12,717 nucleotides of DNA from assembly GCA_020851885.1 (NCBI GenBank), contig JADZBW010000033.1:1-12717 (forward strand). Direction: 5' to 3'. The notes beneath the pieces were generated by a model, which had not been told where the DNA came from, made no database searches, and saw only the letters and a list, made by a program, of their open reading frames with translations. Every line of letters starts with the position of its first letter. Positions within the stretch are counted from its first letter, which is position 1. A program made the position numbers and the translations under genes. Source of the stretch: Fimbriimonadaceae bacterium. Lineage in GTDB: Bacteria > Armatimonadota > Fimbriimonadia > Fimbriimonadales > Fimbriimonadaceae. Below are positions 8,117 to 12,717 of this stretch, in pieces.

Positions 8117-8137
8117 CGGGGGTTGGATTTACCCCCG
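8117..8137. other. Short GC-rich hairpin in the gene-poor stretch
   Basis: CGGGGGT and ACCCCCG form a perfect 7-bp stem around loop TGGATTT. No T-run follows on either strand, so it is not a standard terminator. No role is assigned. Confidence 0.4.
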
Positions 8138-8480
8138 GGCGAGTTCCCGCAAGAAATTCGGCCCAACCATTCCGACTTGGGGGCCAAGGAGCAGGCGGGA
8201 ATCTGGTTTTCTAACCTGGTATCGGGCGTGGCAGGTTCCAACCGTTCCCGAAGCCGCTCGTCCGTCGATAAGGAATGACCAAGCCATCGCATCGGCGCTG
8301 ACGGCAATGACGAGGTTCGAACAGTACAACCAATATAGGGACTTCGCATTTCATTTCGAGCAAGACGGTCATTGATTGCCGATGCGCCATCGGGCGAGAC
8401 AGTTTGACCGAACACGGAAATTTTGCCTTTTGGATGTCGTCTGACATACTTACCGAACCCATCAGGATTGTAGAGACCCA

Positions 8481-8867
8481 ATGAGTATCAAACTGGACAT
8501 GATCGGCATCGTGGCAGCGGACGTGGACGCGTCTCTGCGTTTTTATCGCGCGCTTGGGTTGGACGCGCCAGAATCGGCAGACGGCGAACCCTATGTCGAG
8601 ATCACGCTCGACGGAGGGATCAGACTCTCGTGGAATTCGCTCGCGATGGTGCAGGAAATCGATCCCGATTGGGTCGAGCCGAAAGGCCAGCGAATTGGGC
8701 TTGCCTACCTGTGTGATTCCCCCGATGATGTTAACCGTCGACACGATGCCCTCACCGCGAAGGGATATACCTCCCATCGAGATCCTTGGGATGCCTTCTG
8801 GGGGCAGCGCTATGCACAGGTACTCGACCCAGATGGCAATGTCGTGGACCTTTTCGCACCCCTTTAG
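8481..8867 (+). CDS. VOC-superfamily protein (glyoxalase/bleomycin-resistance fold)
   Basis: Small cytoplasmic protein of 128 residues with the two beta-alpha-beta-beta-beta modules of the vicinal oxygen chelate fold. Module one runs from KLDMIGIVAADVDASLRFYRALGLDAP (residues 4-30) to a strand YVEITLDG. Module two runs from RIGLAYLCDSPDDVNRRHDAL (71-91) to the usual end DPDGNVVDLFAP (116-127). At positions where metal-dependent members have His or Glu (the first strand, the start of module two, and the last strand), this protein shows Met/Ile, Arg/Ile and Asp/Leu. A metal-free binding protein of bleomycin-resistance or antibiotic-binding type is therefore as likely as an enzyme; substrate unknown. 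ATG 8481 gives the normal family start. It is convergent with the DUF2961 gene, with only 8 bases between the stops. Confidence 0.85.
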   Translation: MSIKLDMIGIVAADVDASLRFYRALGLDAPESADGEPYVEITLDGGIRLSWNSLAMVQEIDPDWVEPKGQRIGLAYLCDSPDDVNRRHDALTAKGYTSHRDPWDAFWGQRYAQVLDPDGNVVDLFAPL

Positions 8868-8875
8868 TTCGGCGG

Positions 8876-10888
8876 TTACTTGATCTTCGTGCAAATGATG
8901 TTGGCAAGGTCCAAGCCCAATGCCTTCGACTGGGCATCCTTGCCAACGATCTTGAACATCACGCGATTCTGACCTTCGACCGCGGTGAAGTGGCCGAGCA
9001 AGACTTCACTGGCCATCGATGGCTTCTCTGAGTAGAGATCGACGGCCTCTCCAACCGGCGATTCATCCCTGAACATCTGCACGATGCCCTGCTCCGGGCC
9101 CTTCACCGCGTCGATGGCGAGACGATACCGCCCGGCCGCGGGCAATTCCAAAGTCAGGGCAATGAATGGCGGTCCAAAGAAGTCGCCACCCTTCGCTCTA
9201 AGAGAGAGGCATCGGACTTGGCCCGTGCCGTTTGGAATGTCGCACCTGCTCAACGTCGCTGCATTTAGGGCAAACGAACTGATCGGAACCGTCCATCCTG
9301 CGGAAAAGACGATCCTCTCCAGATCGACGACTCGCCGCTGCTCCGCGCTTGGCAGCCTCAAGTCCAAGGTCGGGTAGTCCTTGCTGTAGAAATACGCCAC
9401 TGAACAGTAATCGGAGGGAAAGGCGTTACCTACCGGCCCATGCTCGATCGTCTGCCTGATGCTCTTTTGGAAACTGTAGGCATCCCCAACGAAGAACCGG
9501 TAGGCACCGGTACGCCCCAGGTGCTTCTGATAGAGAAGGCAGCCGCTCAATGCTCGGGCCATCTGGCTGTCCCAGCGTTCCGGCACGTCGTACCAACCTC
9601 CATTGAAAAAGTCCTCCGAGCCAGTTCCATGGACGACCAGTTCGCCGTCGATCGTCGTCTGGTCGTCACCTTCGAAGAACTCGGTTGTTCCCGTTGTCAT
9701 CCCTTGGGCCTGAAGCGCCAACCCGACCAAGTGTCCCTGGCCGTTCGTCTCAAGGAACGTGAATGGCTTGCCGAGCTTTGTCGGCCGCTCTCTGCGCCAC
9801 ACCGCATAGAACTTTCCCTCGTCGAGGCAACGAGGAGCATCACCAACGACGACCTCCCCTGAGAGCTTGATTGGCGGACCGGACTCTCTCAGGGAAACTA
9901 CCTGGATGGTTGCCGAACGATCATATGGCATCGGCAGATAGCAGTAGTTGGAACCACTTCGAGTCCCTACCAATCGTCCCCCGGTTGCAGGTTTCCCCCA
10001 GGCGTAACCGAAGAAGTCTCCGAGTGGGCAGAGGATTGCTGGTTGCTTGCTGCCATCCCAGAAGACCCGGAGGAGGATGTCCCGCTCTTTTCCGGCAAAG
10101 ACTTCAGGATTGTCGAAGCGGATCGCGGCGATCCGTCCTCCTTTCACCGAATTGAGCACGGTTGCGACGCTTCCGGGTTTCAGGCTTTGGTCGAAGCGCA
10201 CGGTATGAAGCTTGGTCCCGGCCGGTACGTTGAACCGAGTGAGATCCGCCGTCGAATCGACATCGAACACTTTCTTGGCCGCCTCGAGATTTGAAGTATC
10301 CAAACTTACGGCCTTGGGATCGAATGTGGAGATCCCGGCATCGGCGGGATAGGTGGCAAAGTTGAGATCGTAGAATTGGAGGTTCTTTGCGCGAAGCACG
10401 ACTTTGCATGACTTCCGGTATGGCATCGGGATGTAGCAGAAGTATCCTCCGCCAGCATAGTCGACCATCGGCTTAAGAAATGGCGCAACTTCACCGGTGA
10501 AGAGCTTTCGAAAGGGCAGGCGCACACGGGGTTCCGATTCATCATCGAACGTGATCTCCAGGATGTCGTCCGTCGGCGTGGGGGTATGGATGCGCGTGAT
10601 GCAACCCGGTCCCTTCAGATCAGCCAATACCAGCGTGTCGCCCTCGCGGCGAACGAAGGAGTATTTCCCGGAGAAGCCGTCATCGTTGCCGCCGGTGCGG
10701 TCGTAGCTGGTGATCGCTCCAACCTTGATCGTTCGCTTGAATGCAGGAAGCAGGTCCAGCCGATGGAGCTGCTCCAACCCGACGATTAGCGGCTCGCGGC
10801 GATCCGTTACTTGGCTCGCCGAGACCTTCGGGATCACCAACAGGAGCAAGAAGACCATCCATGGGGAAGCCGCGCGTCGAGTGTCCAT
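8876..10888 (-). CDS. Secreted DUF2961 / GH172-type protein
   Basis: Predicted exported protein of 670 residues. The N-terminus is a signal peptide: MDTRR, hydrophobic core WMVFLLLLVIP (10-20), and likely signal peptidase I site V-S-A after Ala24. Residues about 50-505 match DUF2961. They include DFFGYAWGK (291-299), FFEGDDQ (404-410) and GTGSEDFFNGGW (421-432). This family is now classed as GH172, with members acting on alpha-furanosidic linkages such as fructofuranose and arabinofuranose sugars. Glu406 and Glu425 are candidate catalytic acids, inferred from position in these motifs. From about residue 535 a second, strand-rich domain follows (LSLRAKGGDFFGPPF..., then a long beta-sandwich-like tail to the end), possibly for carbohydrate binding. 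The frame stays open upstream to 11263 across the cupin gene; the start at 10888 is chosen for the signal peptide. It is divergent from the cupin gene. The substrate cannot be told. Confidence 0.85.
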   Translation of the reverse strand: MDTRRAASPWMVFLLLLVIPKVSASQVTDRREPLIVGLEQLHRLDLLPAFKRTIKVGAITSYDRTGGNDDGFSGKYSFVRREGDTLVLADLKGPGCITRIHTPTPTDDILEITFDDESEPRVRLPFRKLFTGEVAPFLKPMVDYAGGGYFCYIPMPYRKSCKVVLRAKNLQFYDLNFATYPADAGISTFDPKAVSLDTSNLEAAKKVFDVDSTADLTRFNVPAGTKLHTVRFDQSLKPGSVATVLNSVKGGRIAAIRFDNPEVFAGKERDILLRVFWDGSKQPAILCPLGDFFGYAWGKPATGGRLVGTRSGSNYCYLPMPYDRSATIQVVSLRESGPPIKLSGEVVVGDAPRCLDEGKFYAVWRRERPTKLGKPFTFLETNGQGHLVGLALQAQGMTTGTTEFFEGDDQTTIDGELVVHGTGSEDFFNGGWYDVPERWDSQMARALSGCLLYQKHLGRTGAYRFFVGDAYSFQKSIRQTIEHGPVGNAFPSDYCSVAYFYSKDYPTLDLRLPSAEQRRVVDLERIVFSAGWTVPISSFALNAATLSRCDIPNGTGQVRCLSLRAKGGDFFGPPFIALTLELPAAGRYRLAIDAVKGPEQGIVQMFRDESPVGEAVDLYSEKPSMASEVLLGHFTAVEGQNRVMFKIVGKDAQSKALGLDLANIICTKIK

Positions 10889-10936
10889 GGCAGAAAATGT
10901 TCGCGGTCGGCACCTCGCACTCCTCTTGCGTCCCTG

Positions 10937-10942
10937 CATAAT
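10937..10942 (+). promoter_or_regulatory. Candidate -10 element for the cupin gene
   Basis: CATAAT differs from TATAAT at one position. It lies 7 bases before ATG 10950, so transcription would begin at about the start codon. No good -35 is visible at the expected distance. There is no Shine-Dalgarno site before this ATG, which fits a leaderless message. Confidence 0.3.
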
Positions 10943-10949
10943 TGCGATC

Positions 10950-11312
10950 ATGAATTCGAAGGTGAACCTGGCTGAAAAACTCTCTCTCTTCTCAGAGCAA
11001 TGGTCGCCCAAGATCGTCGGCGAGCTCAACGGCCAGCATGTGAAGCTTGTCAAGTTTTCGGGCGACTTCCTTTGGCATTCCCATGCCGAGGAAGACGAGC
11101 TCTTCCTGGTTCTCAATGGGAGGTTCCGGATGGACTTTCGAGGGGAATCGACGTGGATCGAGGAGGGCGAATTCATCATTGTGCCCCGAGGCGTCGAGCA
11201 CAAACCATTTGCCGAAACCGAAGTCGAGGTGATGCTGTTCGAGCCCGCGACGACGCTGAACACGGGCGATGCGGGTGGTGAGAGAACGGTGCAAGTCCTG
11301 CCCCGGATTTGA
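10950..11312 (+). CDS. Small single-domain cupin
   Basis: Cytoplasmic beta-barrel protein of 120 residues with both cupin motifs intact. Motif 1 shows H43-x-H45-x4-E50-x6-G57 within FLWHSHAEEDELFLVLNG. Motif 2 shows G73-x5-P79-x-G81-x2-H84 within GEFIIVPRGVEHKP. The three His and Glu50 form a standard metal site, so a metal-dependent enzyme or small-molecule binding protein is likely; the substrate is unknown. The end (LNTGDAGGERTVQ) is a tail commonly seen in this group of short cupins. The open frame extends upstream to 10710 but over the divergent gene, so ATG 10950 is used, where MNSKVNLAEKLSLF gives a normal N-terminal helix. The 61 bases upstream must hold promoters for both this gene and the secreted DUF2961 gene. 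Joint regulation with that gene is possible but unproven. Confidence 0.9.
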   Translation: MNSKVNLAEKLSLFSEQWSPKIVGELNGQHVKLVKFSGDFLWHSHAEEDELFLVLNGRFRMDFRGESTWIEEGEFIIVPRGVEHKPFAETEVEVMLFEPATTLNTGDAGGERTVQVLPRI

Positions 11313-11343
11313 AGCTATTTGAGCGCGAGCCCGCCGGTATGAC

Positions 11344-11395
11344 GAAGGGCGACCAGCCACCAAATGGCCAGTCGCCCTTCCTGATTGACTTTTCT
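11344..11395. terminator. Long stem-loop between convergent cupin and rplA
   Basis: GAAGGGCGAC (11344-11353) pairs perfectly with GTCGCCCTTC (11371-11380). Inside, after a 2x2 internal loop (CA/CA), GCCA pairs with TGGC around CCAAA. The T-rich bases (CTTTTCT) come only about 8 bases later on the plus strand, and none follow on the minus strand. Its place between two converging genes makes a shared transcript end the simplest reading. Confidence 0.55.
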
Positions 11396-11397
11396 AT

Positions 11398-12123
11398 CTA
11401 TGCTGAGAGCTTGCTGGCCGCCGTCGTGTCCAACGCGACGCCCGGGCCCATGGTCGAGCTCATCGTCAGCGACTTCACATACTTGCCTTTCGCGGTGCTT
11501 GGCTTCGCTTTGAGCACGGCGCCGAAACCCGCTTTGAAGTTCTCGATCAACTGCTCGTCGGTGAAGTTGACCTTGCCGATGCTCATATGGACGACGCCGG
11601 CCTTGTCAGTACGGTACTCCACACGGGTGGCGGCTTTGATTTCCTTGACGGCGGTGCCGATGTTGTTGGTCACGGTGCCGTTGCGCTTGTTGGGTGTCTT
11701 CGGGCCAAGGGCTTTACCGATCTTGCCGATCTGAGGAGCCATCTCTTCCGTCGCCAGGATCACGTCGAACTTGAGTTCCTTATCCCCGGTTTGGATGCGC
11801 TTGATCAGGTCTTCATCGCCAATAATGTCGGCGCCTGCTTCGGTGGCCTGCTTGGCTTGATCGCCTTTTGCGAGAACCGCTACCACTTTCACCTTGCCCG
11901 TGCCGTGAGGGAGGTTGGTCAAACCGCGAACGTTTTGATCACTCTTGCGGGGGTCGATCCCAAGCCGAATGGCGAGATCGATGCTCTCCACGAACTTCGC
12001 GGTGGCCGTCTTTTTGACGAGGGCGATCGCACCAGAAACGTCGAGGAGGCTGTCTTTGTCGACGGTCTTGGCGACTTCGACATAACGCGGCGAATGCGCG
12101 TTCTTCTTGATATTCTTTCTCAA
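11398..12123 (-). CDS. rplA: 50S ribosomal protein L1
   Basis: Large-subunit protein that forms the L1 stalk on 23S rRNA and aids E-site tRNA release; in many bacteria it also represses its own operon. It has 241 residues, normal for the family. Conserved segments include ESIDLAIRLGIDPRKSDQNVRG (46-67), LPHGTGK (71-77), GTVTNNIGTAVKEIKA (149-164), and the end AKGKYVKSLTMSSTMGPGVALD (211-232). The start is TTG 12123, because AGGTGAT stands three bases before it and the protein then begins RKNIKKNAHSPRY, a usual L1 N-terminus. The longer GTG start at 12168 would add a 15-residue Cys-rich tail unlike L1. Oddly, the signature loop usually L-G-P-R-G-L-M-P-N reads LGPKTPN (139-145), two residues short. 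The gene is not beside rplK or rplJ here but downstream of lexA. Confidence 0.95.
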   Translation of the reverse strand: MRKNIKKNAHSPRYVEVAKTVDKDSLLDVSGAIALVKKTATAKFVESIDLAIRLGIDPRKSDQNVRGLTNLPHGTGKVKVVAVLAKGDQAKQATEAGADIIGDEDLIKRIQTGDKELKFDVILATEEMAPQIGKIGKALGPKTPNKRNGTVTNNIGTAVKEIKAATRVEYRTDKAGVVHMSIGKVNFTDEQLIENFKAGFGAVLKAKPSTAKGKYVKSLTMSSTMGPGVALDTTAASKLSA

Positions 12124-12126
12124 TTT

Positions 12127-12133
12127 ATCACCT
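12127..12133 (-). promoter_or_regulatory. Strong ribosome binding site of rplA
   Basis: On the minus strand AGGTGAT, fully complementary to the 16S rRNA tail, sits three bases before TTG 12123. It is the strongest such site in the window and fixes the L1 start at TTG. Confidence 0.8.
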
Positions 12134-12141
12134 GTGGTGCA

Positions 12142-12165
12142 GGCGTCACGGCATGCCGAGACTCC
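12142..12165 (-). other. Possible leader hairpin upstream of rplA
   Basis: On the minus strand GGAGTC and GACGCC pair with one A-G mismatch. They enclose a U-U mismatch and a CGG/CCG stem with loop CAUG, centred on the palindrome CGGCATGCCG. It ends about 9 bases upstream of the ribosome site. L1 is known to bind leader RNAs in other bacteria, so an autoregulatory role is conceivable, but the classic L1 target motif was not recognised here. Confidence 0.3.
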
Positions 12166-12179
12166 CACGGAATGGACTG

Positions 12180-12185
12180 ATGATA
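12180..12185 (-). promoter_or_regulatory. Candidate -10 element for rplA
   Basis: TATCAT on the minus strand differs from TATAAT at one base and lies 56 bases before TTG 12123. No convincing -35 was seen. A separate promoter for rplA is plausible given the 126-base gap from lexA. Confidence 0.25.
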
Positions 12186-12213
12186 CCCAGGTCCTGCCCC
12201 TGAATGCCCAGGT
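12186..12213. repeat. Short direct repeat in the lexA-rplA gap
   Basis: CCCAGGT occurs at 12186-12192 and again at 12207-12213, followed by CC and TCC respectively. The copies are 21 bases apart, about two helical turns, next to the candidate rplA promoter. This could be an operator or chance. Confidence 0.3.
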
Positions 12214-12249
12214 TCCGACCGGACAGAGGCATCGAGGCGATACGCTTGA

Positions 12250-12717
12250 CTAGAAGGCCATACCTTCGTAGTCTCTCAAGAGGCCGACGATCTTCCCGAT
12301 GATCTGGGCATTCTCCTGTTCGACGGGTATCGGCGAATACGCGGGATTGCTCGGCATGAGCTTGACCCCGTCCTTGGCGAAGTTGATTCGCTTCACGGTG
12401 GCCTCATCTCCCATCAGCACCGCAACCAGATCGCCATGATTCGCCGTTCGCTGGGGCTTGACCATCACCAAATCTCGGGGCATGATGCCTTCGCCAGACA
12501 TCGAGTCGCCTTTCACTCTCAGAAGGAATGCGCCCTCGATGCGATTGACCATTTCGCTCGGAACCGGGATTAGGTCCTCCACGTGTTCTTGGGCATGGAT
12601 CGGTACACCGGCGGCAATGGAACCTACGAGAGGAAGCATGGCGACGCGGCTCGAAGTCTGGTATTGAGGGTGGGTGACCTTGATCGACCGGGGCGTGTTG
12701 GATCGGGAGATGTATCC
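12250..12717 (-). CDS. lexA: LexA SOS repressor, C-terminal part (5' end outside window)
   Basis: Transcriptional repressor of the DNA-damage response that cleaves itself when RecA filaments form. The visible 155 residues begin at the right edge with GYISRSNTPRSIKV, the end of the winged-helix DNA-binding domain. The hinge and cleavage region GSIAAGVP (32-39) follows, with the Ala36-Gly37 scissile bond. The serine peptidase domain shows Ser72 in VKGDSMSGEGI and Lys109 in GDEATVKRI, the catalytic dyad. Everything needed for cleavage is present; the recognition helix lies outside the window. LexA usually represses its own gene, but that promoter is also outside. The frame is open with no start codon needed at the edge; the internal ATG at 12639 would drop the DNA-binding domain and is rejected. 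rplA follows 126 bases downstream on the same strand. Confidence 0.93.
   Translation of the reverse strand, partial: GYISRSNTPRSIKVTHPQYQTSSRVAMLPLVGSIAAGVPIHAQEHVEDLIPVPSEMVNRIEGAFLLRVKGDSMSGEGIMPRDLVMVKPQRTANHGDLVAVLMGDEATVKRINFAKDGVKLMPSNPAYSPIPVEQENAQIIGKIVGLLRDYEGMAF

Larger units (their letters stand above)
7620..8480. other. Long intergenic stretch with no recognisable gene
   Basis: About 860 bases separate the amidohydrolase from the VOC gene. Open frames exist (for example 7661-8014 and 8039-8278 on plus, 8077-8481 on minus). Their translations have no family motif, atypical composition and no ribosome site, and the minus frame would begin inside the VOC start codon. The stretch contains a compact GC-rich hairpin at 8117-8137 and a weak hairpin right after the amidohydrolase stop. 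An 11-base string (acttcgcattt) occurs twice, near 7889 and 8341. It could be a decayed gene, a long regulatory region or an untranslated RNA; the sequence does not decide. Confidence 0.6.

Noticed and set aside
8312..8322. GGTTCGAAC palindrome considered as a LexA box
   Set aside because: It lacks the GAAC-N4-GTTC spacing and lies about 160 bp from any start, so there is no support as an SOS operator.
8077..8481. Minus-strand open frame of 134 codons before the VOC gene
   Set aside because: It starts on the VOC start codon, has low-complexity mixed composition with no motif and no ribosome site; treated as non-coding.
12124..12168. Longer rplA start at GTG 12168
   Set aside because: It adds 15 residues with two cysteines, unlike L1 N-termini, and would place the strong AGGTGAT ribosome site inside the gene.

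Overview
This is a moderately GC-rich bacterial chromosomal window. It holds nine protein genes, of which the first (flagellin) and last (LexA) run off the edges. The gene set is a flagellin with Gram-negative-style D0/D1 ends, an AddB/AddA-type helicase pair, a DUF2961/GH172 secreted protein, a LexA close to the classical form, and frequent TTG/GTG starts with few strong Shine-Dalgarno sites. It would suit an environmental member of Armatimonadota (Fimbriimonas-like) or a similar deep-branching phylum. That placement is an inference from gene style, not from a marker comparison. No rRNA, tRNA, CRISPR array, insertion sequence or prophage signature was seen.

Layout. At 2-841 (+) is the C-terminal part of a flagellin, closed by a clear intrinsic terminator at 869-898. 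Convergent to it, 917-1534 (-) encodes a small two-helix membrane protein with a PH/GRAM-like tail. Starting only 17 bp from that gene's start codon and running the other way is a probable three-gene operon: an AddB-like protein (1552-4434), an AddA/UvrD-like helicase (4427-6742, overlapping by 8 bp), and a nitrilase-superfamily amidohydrolase (6756-7619, 13 bp downstream). A stretch of about 860 bp without a recognisable gene follows (7620-8480). Next come a VOC-fold protein (8481-8867, +) and, convergent with an 8 bp gap, a secreted DUF2961/GH172-type protein (8876-10888, -). The latter is divergent from a small cupin (10950-11312, +). On the minus strand at the right edge are lexA (partial) and, downstream of it, rplA (ribosomal protein L1). 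A strong stem-loop lies between the cupin and rplA ends.

Most notable. The AddA-like helicase ends just after motif VI and lacks the C-terminal nuclease domain. The AddB-like partner keeps the four cysteines of the iron-sulfur staple, but the nuclease signature positions read GELP and VVHLM instead of the usual G-R-I-D and V-V-D-Y-K. The pair therefore looks like a DNA translocase/helicase without an obvious nuclease. In addition, rplA sits apart from its usual rplK/rplJ partners, starts with TTG, and is two residues short in the highly conserved GLMPN signature loop.

Functional coherence. The operon suggests double-strand break repair, or DNA-end processing by an outside nuclease; the co-transcribed amidohydrolase has no evident link to this. 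The lexA gene adds SOS control nearby, but no LexA box was recognised in front of the helicase operon. The GH172-like gene and cupin share a 61 bp divergent intergenic region.
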